Part shown: positions 11,051 through 23,939 of the stretch, one piece after another
How positions within the stretch are numbered: the first letter of the stretch is position 1
Layout of the letters: the number at the start of each line of letters is the position of its first letter
Assembly (NCBI GenBank): GCA_026120185.1
Contig: JANUWF010001101.1
Span: forward strand, 1,302,001-1,366,000
Origin: Voacanga thouarsii
Lineage: Eukaryota > Streptophyta > Magnoliopsida > Gentianales > Apocynaceae
Direction of reading: 5' to 3'
Length of the DNA: 64,000 bases
The notes under the pieces: generated by a model
The model's input: only the letters and a program-made list of their open reading frames with translations
Databases searched by the model: none
Told to the model about the DNA's origin: nothing
Made by a program: the position numbers and the translations under genes

Positions 11051-12115
11051 ATGTTAGAGATTGTTCTGATTATTGTAGAAGCTATTTTAATGGTGAAAAT
11101 TCATAATTAAATGTCATTAAAGTTGAGTATTTAACCATTTAGGAACTTATGTTACATGAGTCCCACATGGAAAAAATTTAAGAGTGTTGAAGCCCTTATT
11201 TACTAAAAGGCTTTTCTATGGATTTGATAGAAAGCCTAAGGTAATAGGACTGCCAGACGCTTGCGTCGCCCAGCTCGGGCTTAGGTTTGGCCATGTTTTC
11301 TCACTTCTCTCTTTTTATTTTACCTAATTAACTCTAACTTGTACAAAAAAAGGAAATATCAAATTGATAAGAATTAGGTCTCATAATTCGAATTAATATA
11401 AGGTTTTTCCTGAAGTATAAGAAGAGAGCCACCACTCTGGTTTTGCTAGAGCTGCCTCTTCTGTTCTCCCTCTCGTAATCTATATTTTCTTAGCTTAACG
11501 GGACTGGTGAACTGATGAAATTTTTGAGGTGATCGCAGTTGGTATGTATCGACGGTGATTTGAGACCGTCTTATCCTACAAGAAGAGTCATTGTACCCAT
11601 CGCACAGGTAAGTAAGGCAAATAACTTCTTGAAGGTAAACTAGCATTGAACTGGTAATTTGGTCTACGCTTCTGTCAGATAAGTTGTTCTTCGGTTCTAC
11701 GGTTCAAGTTCGTTATTGACTTACTTTTCTGTTTTCAATTCTGGCTGGTTGCTTTACATTTAGACTCTTTGGCCTTGCCGACTTTGTTGATAATTGGTAA
11801 TTGCAATTTTGTTAGAGCCCTAGTCGGATATAGGCAGTGCTTGTTTAATTTTGTTGAGTTGCCGGTCTATGCTCATCATTACTGTTTTCTAACAATGTTC
11901 AAAAAGTTATTCTGTAATTATCTATTTCTGTGCAATGGCTAGTTTGTCAGGTAGTGCTTTTGCTGTGTATAAGCATTTGGTTGACTTGAATGGTCTCTCG
12001 AACAAATTTGGTCCAGGGTAGAATTTTAAGCATTGGCAAAAATGCATGAAAATTTAGTTAACCATGAGGAGTTTGTTGTCAGCAGTGCAGGTTGATAGGC
12101 CTGTACCAACTAAAA
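11050..12115 (+). mobile_element. 5' end of a decayed copia element (C0)
   Basis: From about 11050 (TGTTAGAGATTG) the sequence has the look of a copia LTR and leader, and it leads into a recognisable copia Gag N-terminus at 11935. No second LTR is visible and the PBS is not convincing. The element is cut at 12116 by the start of a gypsy LTR. Confidence 0.45.
11935..12115 (+). pseudogene. gag: copia gag N-terminus, truncated
   Basis: From ATG 11935 the frame gives about 60 codons containing KHLVDLNGLSNKFGPG, a stop, then NFKHWQKCMK and VDRPVPTK. The pattern of a short N-terminus, 'FDGxNFKRWQ'-like core and following helix is that of plant Ty1/copia Gag. At least two in-frame stops are present. 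The remainder of gag and all of pol are missing because the next LTR starts at 12116. Confidence 0.6.
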
Positions 12116-14050
12116 TGTAATACCCCGCCCAAAACCACTTTTGACCTAGGGGGAAAAGTCATGCATTGCCTAATATTTTGCATTTCATGTGATATTTTAA
12201 AATTATGCTTGCATGGGTGCATGTGATTTTCAAGGTTGCTCTTACATTAATTTATTTGAGGGAAATATTTGTGTTGTTGCATTGATTGGAAATTGTTTTG
12301 GGTAAAATTTAGTAGAGGAAATGGAGGGATAAGAACTAAGGTGAAAAGAATTTCTTAGAGATATATTAGCATCAGAGTTGATTTGGAATAGCGGTTAGGG
12401 TTGGTGATTATCCCTTGGTGACCCGAGTTCGAATCTTACCTCTTACGAAATTTAGCTTTCTTTTTGAATTCTTTTTCTAGATTTCATCATGCCTTGGCTG
12501 AAAATCCTAGCTATTCTCTTAAATTTTAGTGCCATCTTCTTAGGGGATAAGTCTCCATATTTAGCTCCTAAATTCAAGGATTTTTTATAAGAATAAAGTA
12601 TAAATTTTATTTCAGCTTTTATCCTCTTTGATTTTTGAAAATCTTAGCTATGATAATTAATAAATTCCAGCTTGCATTTAATTAATCAGATTTTATGTTA
12701 GTTAGCTTGAATTAATTTGTTATTTTCCTAACAAAATATCTTGTTGATTTTGAACATAGAACCCTAGTTGAAAATCTGAAAAATTTTCCAGCTTTGTGCT
12801 GCCACATTTGGAGCACTCCTAGCCCAACACAAACTCTCCCAAGACTAGGAAATCTTATCCTAAATCCTTTTGCAAATCAGGTTTTATTCTAATCCTAAAC
12901 AAATCAGATTTTGTTCCTCATATTTTGCAGATTTTCGGCTAGCCTTGTGCATGCACAAGCTGCACGAAAATCCTGCACTCCTAAGGCCATCCAAACTCTT
13001 CTAAACCTAGCTCAAATCACCTAAAACACCACTCACCAATTCAAATTACTTTAGCTATACAAACCAGATTTTTATCCCCTTTTTTTTCTAGAATTTCAGT
13101 CAGCTTGTGCACAGAATTTTGGTCAGCTTGCACACACCATATCACATGAAATTCTGCACTCCAAAACATACCAAAACTCCTTATTGATCAAGCCAAACTA
13201 CAGCACCTGAAACTCTCACTTTTCCTCTCTGATTTGCGGCAGAACAACAACCAAAACAGCCTAGAATTTTCTCTCTTTTTCTACAGATTTCACACAGAAT
13301 TTTTGGTTGTCAAAACTCACTCAAACTCCTTCTAGTTTTGGACAAAAACCTAAACACACATAGCCCTATCCTTGAGCACTATTTCAGCCAACCTAGGAGA
13401 GCAATCCCAGATTATTTTTCTCCCCTTAACCTCTTTGAATTTCAGCCAACAATTAGGTACAGCAAGCTGCCAAATTTTCGGCCTTGCTGCCAATGAAGTT
13501 TAGAGCTGTTAGGAGACCTTTATAACATCAACTTCCAAGCTTAGATCAAACTCTCCTAACCCTAAACCAAGTTAGCCGTCCACTCCCTCCTTGCTGTATG
13601 AAAATTCCAGTAAACTCTCTCCTGTAATTTTCAAAAAACACAAGAGCAATCCCTAGCAAAAATCAAACACACCTTAAGGTAAGCAAAAATCCTCTCAACC
13701 TCACGATTCCTTTCTTCCATTGATTCTTCTCTTTTTCTTCTCTTGAACCATGCCATATAAGGGCTGATCTTACCTTTCTTTCTTAACTTTCGGTCAAGAG
13801 GAGCAAAGAAGGAAGCTTTTCTCTTCTTCTCAAACGAACTCAGGACGATCACCATAGGAGCATCGAGATTTTGTTAATCCGATGGTTGTAAGGTAAAGGA
13901 ATTCTTACCCTTGGGGTTGAAGCTAAGGTTTAATGTGATTGATGATGTCTATGGAAGTATGATAGCATGATGAATGTGTTTAGTTAGGATAGATGAATAT
14001 TTTGAGATGAGTATCGTATCAAGCATGTTCAATAGATAGCGATGCTATGT
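12116..14050 (+). repeat. 5' part of a long gypsy LTR (G0)
   Basis: Starts TGTAATACCCCGCCC and shares its opening, the position of a tRNA-like pol III box pair (12389-12435) and overall composition with the 4.3-kb LTR of G1 (56969-63529). It is rich in CCAGCTTT-type text. It ends indistinctly near 14050 without the expected LTR 3' end or PBS, so it is truncated. The right boundary is approximate. Confidence 0.5.
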
Positions 14051-14290
14051 TTGCATCCAATTAACCTATTGTAATTGAGATTAAATCTCAGCCTTTGGAT
14101 GCCAAAAATAAGCTAAAAACAACATAAAAGTCTTGGAAATTAAAATGTAATCATCTAAGCTATTACATAGAGAAAATCTACTGAATGCAGAAAATCTTGG
14201 AGTAAGTCAGCATTGGTTTCATGGCCTCTATCGACATTGGTCCAAATCTACTGAATGAATAACCGAATTCCCGTGTATAGCTGACGTCAG
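14051..14290. other. boundary region between G0 and the CRM-like relic
   Basis: No clear gene. Probably untranslated sequence downstream of the minus-strand CRM-like pol. Confidence 0.35.
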
Positions 14291-15367
14291 TCCTAAGCCT
14301 TCAATTGGTGCTGGTTAGCTTCTGTCTTGTTTCTCCTGTTTTGTCTAGAGTGCTTGTTCTTATCAGGTGCTTGTTCTTTATTATGTTGATTCCTTAGCTC
14401 TTTGTTTGCGTATAAAACTTGAATAGACATTAACACTTGGTTCTGAGTTCCTTCAAATGCCATATGAGGTTCATTCCATTTCAAATGTGCCAAACATGCC
14501 TTTATAAATCCTTGAAGTCCCTCTTGAAATTTCTTGAGCCAAGCCCTTATCCTTGGTTCTTGAATGTTTTGTGGTTTGATGTCTCCCCCTCTTGAAATTG
14601 AGTATCATGATAGGATAGATTCTCATCATTTCTCCTTTGTTGAATTGGATTCACCCTCAAATCATCACGTTCAATGCATACATCAAAAGGTGACAAGTCA
14701 CGAACATTAAAGGTAATACTAATAGTAAAATCACCGAGCAAGTTAATTTTATAAGCATTATCCCCATATTTTGTGAGCACTTGAAATAGTCCATCTCCTA
14801 TAGGATCAAGTTTTGTTCTTTTTTGCATTGGAAATCTTTCTTTGTGAAAATGAACCCAAACCCAATCTCTGGGTTGAAATGTCAATTTCTTGTGTCCTTT
14901 ATTTCGCTTCAAAGTAAGTTCTTCATTCTTCTTTACAATGTTGGCCTTAATCATTGTATGGAGTTCTTTGACCTTATCTGCCCTCTTTTCTCCTTCATCG
15001 CTCACTTGATCACCTATTGGCAAAAGCAACAAATCTAAAAGTATTAATAGATTAAAACTATAACCCACTATAAAAGGAGAATGTAAAGTTGTAGAATGTA
15101 TAGAACAGCTGTAAGCAAATTCAATATGAGGTAGGCAATCTTCCCAAGTTTTCGAGTTCTTTTTATGATTGCTCTTAGAAGTTGCGTGCGTGTCCTATTC
15201 ACCACCTCCGTTTAGCCATCCGTTTGTGGGTGACAAGTCGTGGAAAACAAGAGATTAGTACCAAGTTTATGCCACAAAACACTATAAAAATGACTAAAAA
15301 ATTTAGAATCTCTATCAAAGACAATAGTCTTTCTAATTCCATGCAATCTCACCATATCCTTGAAAAA
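14291..15367 (-). pseudogene. pol: CRM-like gypsy integrase, catalytic end and C-terminus (R1, downstream half)
   Basis: Minus strand. 15212-15397 encodes the end of the integrase core ([13 protein letters not shown] and [10 protein letters not shown], with the second catalytic Asp). The part of the core holding the catalytic Glu is poorly preserved. 14547-15068 then encodes the integrase C-terminal region: TFQPRDWVWVHFHKERFP, DGLFQVL, NAYKINL and ITFNVRDLSPFD. This order and wording are those of CRM-type chromoviruses, whose integrase C-terminus bears a CR motif instead of a classical chromodomain. The frame is broken between the two blocks. The upstream half of the same pol resumes at 30926, after element A2; its target duplication CAAAT lies at 15368-15372 and 30921-30925. 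Confidence 0.8.
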
Positions 15368-15372
15368 CAAAT

Positions 15373-16350
15373 TGATGCGTAAATTTTGGGTACACAAAAA
15401 TCATCAATTTTAAATCTATCCCTTAGTCAAGTTTTAAATAAAATATTAATACCAAAAATACACTAATCACCTTTCATTCATTGTATAACCAACCCAATAA
15501 AGTGAGAAAAAAATAAAAAGAAAAATAAAGAAGTATATACAACTCAAGGATGTGGGATTATGCAATTTAGACAAAAGCTTTTGAAAACATGATCATGAAT
15601 CATTTAGCCAATAGCACAATTAATTATTATCTTAGTTTCATGAAGGATTTAATATAGATCCACTTCATTTGCAATCCATGAAATTGCTATCTTCTAGTTA
15701 AATTAGTGAACATATTCTGTCTCGACCAACTTATCCAAAAAATGCATTAAAATCAATCCTCATCTAAACCCCTATATTCTAGGTGATTTAAAATATGAAA
15801 TTAGTCAATGAATCCATATTCTAGCAATTATCAACTAACTTTTGATTACCAATGTTCTAGAAAATTAACCTCTTTTTCAAGCAAGTTAAGAGACAACAAA
15901 TATGAAACTAATTAATTAAAGTCATTATCAACCTTTTTTTCAAACAAGTTAATAACAAGAATCAATCAACCAAATTCGTAAGAAAAACAAATAATCAAAT
16001 CCCAAGAAAAATAATCAATTGATCAAAAGACTAAATTAATAAATAACTCATGAATCACAAAAACTATGTCAAATCACAATGGATATATTGAATACATGAT
16101 TGTTTAAGGAAAAGAAAACAAAGGTTGAAGAAAGAACTCATAGACAAGCCTCTTTCTTCTTCCTTAAAGACTCTTTTGAACAACCCTCCTTCATTTGGGT
16201 GAACTCCTCCTTCAATGAGAGATTGAGAATTTTTGCTTATGGATTCCACCTCTCTTCATTGTATCTCTAGGTATATCCCCCAATCCTTGTTTTTTCTTGT
16301 GCTTTTATAGGCCTCTTGGATGCCAAATTCATGGCTTAGGAAGTCTTAGC
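15373..16350 (-). repeat. 3' LTR of A2, left piece
   Basis: Starts TGATGCGTAAATTTTGGG and matches 29358-30440. It breaks at 16350 where C1 begins; the LTR resumes at 25883 with GAGTATGATTAAG, as in the uninterrupted copy near 30447. Confidence 0.9.
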
Positions 16351-18256
16351 TAATGATTAAATAGCAAATAAAATCACAGCAAACATACAAAAAGCCAAAA
16401 AAAACAGACGAAAACGTGAATATTTACCTCTTCGTTTTCTCAAAGCTGGCTGCACTGAGATAGGTGTACTGGTGGAAACCTCTTGTCTGATTCTTGCAAG
16501 CCTCTTACTGCGTCTGTGCAAGTACATAAACGCCAAACTCTTCTTGATCTTCCAATATATGGCTTTGCCTAATCCACTTTTGGTGAAGACTAACAAGACT
16601 AAGGAACGGTTTAAGCCTTTCCGTGACAATATGCTATAGAGCAGTGTCAAGAGAAAAAAAAAACCAATTTTCTGTCACTCAAAGAACGATGCACAGAGAA
16701 GAAGTTTTTCCAAAGAGAAAGGAGTTCTTAGAAGGAGAAGAAAACCGTGCGTCTTGATGTCACTTGAATCACACATGTTTTTTCTCTTTTATCTGCTAAT
16801 CCCATAAAAACCTGATAACCTCAAAGCATCATAGTATATCCAAGAATCCTATCCCAGGTTAATATCCAGGAATTTCTGAATATTGAACAAATGTGACTCC
16901 TTTTTTCCTGTTAACCGAAAAAAAGCCTCAGGTAAAATTGGAGTTTAATTTGGTCTATTGGACTATTAGTTTAGTTTTTTGAATCAAATTAATTATTTTA
17001 ATCAGAACCAAATAAATGGCCCAGTAAATAATTAATTTTCCAGCCCAAATAAACCAATCCAATTAACAAGACTATATTAGTTTAGTCTTAGGTCAATCTT
17101 TAATTATTCAAATTGCGCTAAAGTCCTGAACAATTAATTAACCTACCAAATTAATTTAATTAATTCTCTCTTTCTATGGAGCCTAGCCCAATAATTAAAT
17201 CAGGCTACTTAAATAAAATAAATTCTATTTAATTTAATTTAAGACCAATTCCTTAGCCTAAATATAATTAGGACTTATGGTTTATACTCGGGACCAAAAG
17301 ACACATTGCCTTGGCTACTAAAATGATCAAAATACCCTTGACATATAAATAGTTGTATTTTGCATTTTAAATATTTTTCAATTTCACCATAAGGAATATT
17401 GACCCCAAGGACAATGCGTTAGCAAAGTCTCCGACCTACAAGTGAAATGACTAAAAGACCCCTCTACATATCGCCGTGCATTTGAGAGGAAGAAATGTAT
17501 TAACACCTCTCTAAATGACATCTACCATCCTTAAGCTTCTAGTCCAATGATCCACGACTTCCTGGATTGTTTTCACTTTCCAAGGGAGCTACCCTAAAGC
17601 AAACATCCAAGTTATGTTTCCTAAGGCCTTGCATATTTAGATCATTCAGACAACCACAAGGGGCGATATAGTATATAAACTATCTTGCACAAGTCTGTCT
17701 TAACTAACTAGTCATATATACCCAATATGCAAGTATATTGGTCCTACGATAGAACCTCAACTAAAGCATATCAAAGTATATGCTTCCAGCTTTGTCAGAC
17801 CACCAACTCATACTCAAGTCAAAGAGTACTAGTTCACGCTATAGCAGAGTAGTGTAGGTTTCTAACATATAGTACTTTAAGAAACCACTACTATAGGTCC
17901 TATTCTACGTATTCGAAATACGCTTATGTCATGAAGTGAGTGGACTACTCACTGACTAAAGGTAAGCTATTCCACATTTGAAATTCATAACACAATAACC
18001 TAGACATGATGAGATTCCCATTCTCATCAACCAATTAAGAACAAACGTTTATGTGTTAAGTAACACGTGATCAATACCTTACTATGAAAGACCACCATTC
18101 ACATGAACCACTTACTTAAACACAATAGGTCTTTTTCAAATGTAATTATGCGTAAATAAAATGAAAATTCACAAATAATTTCTAAGAATAAATTCTTTTA
18201 TTAAAATATTCAATGTTTACATAAAAACCTAGTCTAAGAGGACATATATCCCAACA
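16351..18256 (-). repeat. 3' LTR of C1
   Basis: Aligns over its length with 23940-25877 with many substitutions and small indels. Ends CCCAACA at 18256; next to it the minus strand has the polypurine tract AAGTGGGAGAT (18257-18267). Confidence 0.9.
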
Positions 18257-19177
18257 ATCTCCCACTTGCACTCTAAGACTAAGTCCGTAGGTGCCCACCC
18301 CTATGACACCTAAGTGTCTCTTTAAAACTCTCTCAGCCAAAGGCTTGGTGAATGGATCTGCTAGATTGTTCTCTGAGGCAATCTGGTCCACCACGATTTC
18401 CCGTCTCTGGATGAAATCCTGGATCAAGTGGTACTTTCTCTCGATGTGCTTCCCCTTCTTGTAATTTCTGGGTTCTTTAGATTGCGATGCTACTCCAGTG
18501 TTGTCGCAATACATCACAATCGGCCTATCCATGTGTGGTACGGCTCTAAGTTCTGAAAGGAACTTCCAGAGCCAGACTGTTTCCTTATATGCCTCCAAAG
18601 CTGCCACATACTCAGCTTCCATAGTTGAGTCAGTAATGCAAGTTTGCTTGATACTCCTCCATGAAATGGCTCCTCCAGACAAGGTGAAGACATATTTACT
18701 AGTGAATTTTCTCTCATCCTTATCTGCTTGGAAGTCTGAGTCTGTATATCCTGTAGGAACCAAGTCATCAGCCCTGTAAACCAGGATATAATCTCTCGTT
18801 CCCTTGAGGTACTTGAGAATATACTTTACAGTTTGCCAATGAATCTCTCCAGGGTTTAATTGATGTCTACTAACTAGGCCTATGACAAAGCAGATATCTG
18901 GCCTAGTACATAGCAGGGCATACATAAAATTTCCCATAGCCGAAGCGTAGGGAATCCTACTCATTCTGTCTTTTTCTTCTTGAGACTTAGGATAGTCCTT
19001 TGAACAAAAAGACAACCCATGTCTGCAAGAAATTAGAGCTCCCTTGCCTGAGTCCATGCTGTACTTAGCCAGCATCTTGTCAATGTATGTCACTTGGGAT
19101 AATCCTAACATTCTCTGCTTCCTATTTCTAAGAAGCTTAATCCCGAGAATGTAACTGGCTTCTCCCAAGTCCTTCAT
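18182..19177 (-). pseudogene. pol: copia reverse transcriptase end and RNase H (C1)
   Basis: 331 open codons. The N-terminal part MKDLGEASYILGIKL is the reverse transcriptase connection; IPYASAMGNFMYA and TRPDI follow; then RNase H with GYTDSDFQAD, SGGAISW, STMEAEYVA, YCDNTGV and DPFTKPL. The Asp-Glu-Asp residues of RNase H (in YTDSD, MEAEY and CDNTG) are present. The frame runs 25 codons into the 3' LTR before its stop. Upstream, the catalytic LYVDD of reverse transcriptase is preserved at 19246-19260 but sits in a different frame, so the enzyme is broken. Confidence 0.92.
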
Positions 19178-19910
19178 ACTGAATTAACTAGACAGCCAAA
19201 CCTTTATAGATGATAATGTTCCTACATCATTTCCAATGAGTAAAAGTCATCCACATACAAGGCAAGAAAAACTACATTAACGCCCTCAAATTTCCTGTAC
19301 ACGCATAGTTCATCCTTATTTTGAATAAAATCGTAAATGGACTCGATGCTTGCTTAAGTCCATAAATGGACTTCTTAAGCTTGCAAACCATATGTTCTTA
19401 GCCTTTAGCAATAAAGCCTTCCGGTTGGGATATATAGATATTTTCGCTAAGACGGCCATTTAAAAATGCCATCTTAACACCCATTTGCCATATCTCATAG
19501 TCATAATGACATACGATGGGAAGAAGGATATGAGTGGACTTAAGCATGGCTACCGGAAAAAATGTTTCCTCATAATCGATTCCCTCTTTCTGAGTATACC
19601 ATTTCACTACAAGCCTAACTTTGAAGGTTTCTACCTTCCCATCTGCTCCCCTCTTCCTTTTGTATACCTACTTACACCCAATGGGTTTTATCCCTTTAGG
19701 TGAAGCTACAAGATCCCAAACCTGATTGAAATACATAGACTCAATCTCGACTTTTATTACTTCATGCCATAGATTTGCATCGATATCAGCAATAGCCTCT
19801 TCGTATCTAGTGGAGTCTTCTTCTTGATGGTCGGAGACTAGCTCGAAAGCTTCTCCAGTCCATCTCTCTAGAACCCTAGACACTCTCCTACTACGACGAG
19901 GTTCCATTTG
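19178..19910 (-). pseudogene. pol: copia reverse transcriptase, broken (C1)
   Basis: Fragments in order on the minus strand: LWHEVIKVEIESM and KGIKPIGCKW (19668-19790), the thumb-side pieces GIDYEETFFPVAMLKS and MAFLNGRLSENIYISQPEGF (19398-19600), YGLKQA near 19350, and YVDD at 19246-19257. Family enzymes have all of these in one frame; here stops and frameshifts separate them. Confidence 0.9.
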
Positions 19911-20069
19911 TACAGGCTCTTGAGGCTATGCCTCTTCTTATTCCACAATAGGGTTAGAAGAAGTTAATTCCAAAGATAACTTCTCCTTGAGTTCTAACCT
20001 AGTTGAACCTTTAGTGGAAGTACTCTAATCATCCTCTAAGTATCTAGTATTGGTACTAACTAGTACTTT

Positions 20070-21120
20070 CTACTCCTTAGGATAATAAAAGTAACCACCA
20101 TTTGTCCCTTTTGGATACCCAACAAAATAGCATAATTTTGATCTTGGTTCCAACTTATCTCCCTTGATCAGTACATAAGCTAGATAACCCCATATCATGA
20201 GATGATTCAAACTTGGCTTATGCCCAGTCCACATCTTATAAGGAGTCCTAGGTACTAACTTGGAAGGCACCAAGTTCAGAATGTATGCCGCTGTTTCCAG
20301 GGCATATCCCCAAAAAGACACTGGAAGAGTAGCATAAGACATCATGCTTCGGGCCATTTCCATTAATGTCCTGTTTCTTCTCTCAGGTACTCCATTCTGC
20401 TAAGGTGTCCCCGGCGCAAAGAGCTGGGATACTATCTCATGATATACCATATAGTCCTTGAATTCACCAAGGAGGTATTCTCCACCATGATCTGATCGTA
20501 AAGTCTTGATCAGTTTACCTATCCGACGCTCCACTTCAGCCTTAAACTTCTTAAACTTGTCAAAAGAGTCAGACTTGTGACTCATCAAGTAAATATAACC
20601 AAACCTTGTACAATTATCCATGAAAGTGATGAAGTACTCAAACTCCCCTGTAGCTAGTGTAAATAAGGGACCACACACATCAGTGTGAACAAAATTCAAT
20701 ATCTCTTTGGCTCTATCTGCCTTTGGGGTAAATGACCTTTTGGTCATCTTTCCCATTAGGTAGGATTCACACTGAAGCCAACTTTCCAATCTCAATGAGC
20801 CCAAAGGCCCATCATGGATTAACCTTTGAATCCTGGTTGAGTTGATATGACTCAACCTTAGATGCCAAAGATATGAGTCATTGACATTGATCTTTCTCTT
20901 CCTAGCTAAATGTTTAGATTGAGCGTTATTTAATTAATTGTTAATAGGGTTTAAGAAGAATAGATTTCCATACATGTGTCCAGAACATAAAATTTCTCCA
21001 TCTCTACTGATAGTAATACCAGAATGGAAAGATACAGAATATCCTTGATTTATTAGTTTCGCAACTGAAATCAAATTCTGTCGAAATCCAGGTACATATA
21101 AAATATTTTTTAAAACCACT
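20070..21120 (-). pseudogene. pol: copia integrase, broken (C1)
   Basis: Minus strand. The segment 20934-21119 (NILYVPGFRQNLISVAKL) links protease to integrase. The zinc-binding part includes LSHINSTRIQRL and CESYLMGK near 20870-20750. The catalytic core shows TDVCGP, RSDHGGEY and, after a stop between PGTP and QNGVPERRNRT, the Glu of that motif, so all three D-D-E residues are visible. 20070-20363 continues with FWGYALETAAYILN and SKLVPRTPYKMWTG. At least three in-frame stops or shifts disable it. Confidence 0.9.
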
Positions 21121-21239
21121 AATCCATTACAATCAAAAATAAGATCTAGCTCTCCTACTGCAAGGGCCCAAACTTATGCTCTATTTCCCATGTGTAGCCC
21201 ATGTTTATCCTTCTGGAGTCTTTTAATCTTTCTAAACCC

Positions 21240-22142
21240 CTACAAGAAGTTACAGATGTGATCAGTGGCCCCTAAATCAATAATCCAAGTAGAAGTCCAT
21301 CCAACCATTAATATAGACTCTAGATAGAAAATATTACCTGTGGGGTTTTTCTTGGCTTGAAGATCTGGACACTCATTTTTCCAGTGCCCCTTCTTTTCAC
21401 ATTTGAAGCATTTGCCCTTGGGTTTGTCTTTGAGTTGGGATTTGGGCTGGGCCACTGCGTTTCCCTTCTTCCTTTTGAACTTTCTAGGCTTGGACCCAGT
21501 TCTAGAGGAAGAAACCTTAGCAATCATAGCTTTTGATTGAGGCTTCATAACCTTCCCCACCATCTGGAGCTCTTTCATCAACTCAATTAAACTTATATTT
21601 AACTTGTTTATGTTGTAATTCAACTCGAACTGAGTAAAGGAACCCAATAGAGATTCGAGAACCATGTCTACTTGGCTCTCGGGGTCAACAATAGCCCCTA
21701 AGATTTCTGCTTCCTCGAAAGCAGCAATCATCTTGAGCATGTACGTTCTGATTGATGCTCCTTTAGCCATCTTAGTGTTAATTATTGTTCGAAGAGCCTC
21801 ATGCCTTGCAGGCTGGCTCTTGTCCACGAACATCTTGGCTAGTGATTGGCTAATATCATACGTAGAAGTGATGTGCTCGTGTTTTGACTGGAGCACATTA
21901 GACATGGAGGCTAACATATAGTAGCGTGCCGTTTCGTCAGCCTTCTTCCACCCCTTCTCAGGCTCTTGCTCTTCAGCGGTGGAACCTTCCCCGATAACAG
22001 GGCATGTTTCGTAGAGGACATACTTATACTCCTCAATTGTGAGTATTATGTCCAGGTTCCTCTTCCAGTCCACATAGTTTGGACCTATTAGCTTATTCTT
22101 GCAGAGAATAATGGCCAAAGGACTAAAAGAATCTCCCACCAT
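21240..22142 (-). pseudogene. gag: copia gag with start of protease (C1)
   Basis: 300 open codons, the best-preserved piece of C1. The N-terminus has LIGPNYVDWKRNLDIIL, the copia Gag core. A CCHC zinc knuckle CFKCEKKGHWKNEC lies near residue 246 (21365-21410), preceded by a basic stretch. The frame then enters protease with WIIDLGATDHIC, where the catalytic Asp-Ser-Gly of copia proteases reads Asp-Leu-Gly. It stops soon after. Gag would form the virus-like particle in the cytoplasm. The start ATG at 22142 is followed by a plausible N-terminus. Confidence 0.9.
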
Positions 22143-23925
22143 TTCTGAAAAAAATGAAAATAAAAGAAAAAATTTAGTTTGTGAAAAAAATAAATTAATT
22201 TGTGCACTTTATTCTCATATTAAAACTGATGATAGTTAACTATTATCTTTAATATAATTAATTTGGCTCTTAGAAAAACTGACATAGCTTCTTGGGAAGA
22301 TTAACAGTTCCCTAAGCTAAGTGTGTTAACCACCACAAATTAATTTCCCTTTTAGGTAATGATCTAGAAGATAACTCCATCAAGGGGATGGCCGTTTTCT
22401 CTAATTTCCTATGGACATTCCTCGCACTAAAACTTATAACGTGGGCTGGCTGATCATAGCACGTGTCCTAGGTTATTAATTACATCCTTCTATTAGATCT
22501 AGATCCTTGTGGTATCCCCATCCTATACGGGTTCACGTCCAGAGTGACGTGAGGGGACCCACGATCTCTAATGAGGATCGTGATGGAAGCCATGGGGCCG
22601 TTGAAACCCCTCTCCCACTTAGTCTTTTAAAATAAGGGTTTTCTGAAAAATACCCTTTTGAAAATTTCCATTAAGTTTTTCCTTAACTCAAAAAATAAAA
22701 TACCTAAATCCATTAAAATATCTATATCAAGGTTTATATCCTTTGAGAGATTTTTCCCTAGACTAATTTTATTTAAGTTAAAAACTTAATAGTTTCAAAA
22801 AAAATTCAATTAAAACTTTCAGAGACTTTGGTCTCAAATTTATTTGACGAAATAATTTTTCTTGTGCAAAAATAAAACAAAATGGCTTTCTATTTTAACT
22901 TATAAAAATATCTAAATCTAATATATTTTCTATGTCAAGGATTAAATCCTTTGAGAAAATATCTAAGGATTAATTTTTGTTCAAGTTAAAATAACTATTT
23001 AATTTGTAGAAAAATATTTTTCTTGTCAAAAAAATTCCCAAAGACTTTGGTCTTTGAGAAATTGTGCACATAGGTACTTAAAAATAAATAGCATACTAGA
23101 AAACAATAGACGTTTTCATGCTTTTCCTATTTTTAAACCTAAGTGCCCAAATAATAGAATTAAACACATTTATTAATTAATTAAATGGTCTTGTTTAATT
23201 TTAAAATCCCTTACTAATATTTTTCATGCAAAAATATTCCACGAATATTAACTATTGCAAAAATATTAACTTCGCCTGGTATGGAACCCAAAACAAAAAA
23301 GAAAATTCAAGAAAATTACAAGAAAAAAAAATAAAAAATTTCTCCTGGGTCCACTGTACCCGTCGCACTGGAATACGTGGTCCACAACACCTGTCGCATG
23401 GAACAACCACCTCATTGGTCCATCCAAGATCCCCGACCTGTGTTGCTTGACCCGCTCCAGTGCCGACCCACGAGAAATCTAAACCGCGGTTGAATTGCAA
23501 TTTGCAATTCATCGAGCCAATCAACGCCAATCCAAGCCGCCTTAGCTCTAGGTACAGAAGACTGCTGGTGGCTCGGCTCTCCGAGCCCAGCCAATCAACA
23601 GTGCATTCTTCTTCATTTTTTTCGTGCGTCTTCTTTCTACAAATTTTCTTCTCTGCAAGTCTCTCGATGGCTCTTGGCTCTCAGATTTCAACCCAAAACG
23701 AATGAAACCAAAAACTAACAACCGCCTATACCCATTAACATTGGACTTACACGATTTGCTAAGGAAAATAGTAAATTACATATGATCCTAAACCTTAATC
23801 CATGAGGTGAACAAAGTGTCTATCCATCCAAAAAAACCAACGAAGGATCATAGTGCATTCACACAAAACTGTCTAGTTTTATTTAACTAGCATACATGCT
23901 TTCTATATTTGCACAAAATCTTCAT
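22143..23925 (-). other. long leader of C1
   Basis: About 1.8 kb between PBS and gag without coding signal. The part at 23340-23700 is clearly richer in G and C than its surroundings. Several short overlapping frames there on both strands look fortuitous. Confidence 0.6.
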
Positions 23926-23939
23926 GCTCTGATACCAAT
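23926..23939 (-). other. primer binding site of C1
   Basis: The minus strand reads ATTGGTATCAGAGC directly after the 5' LTR end, matching the initiator tRNA-Met used by plant copia elements. Confidence 0.9.

Noticed and set aside
12389..12435. A true tRNA gene
   Set aside because: Box A and B are recognisable but the acceptor, anticodon and T stems do not pair convincingly.
13631..13855. 74-codon minus-strand frame rich in Lys, Arg and Glu
   Set aside because: Inside the G0 LTR; composition follows a purine-rich strand, with no partner or motif.
16357..16650. 97-codon minus-strand frame, with a longer homologue at 23887-24255
   Set aside because: Both lie at the same place in the two LTRs of C1, so their similarity is just LTR identity; nothing suggests a protein.
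23226..23705. Several overlapping frames on both strands
   Set aside because: They fall in the GC-richer part of the C1 leader, overlap each other and have no family signature.
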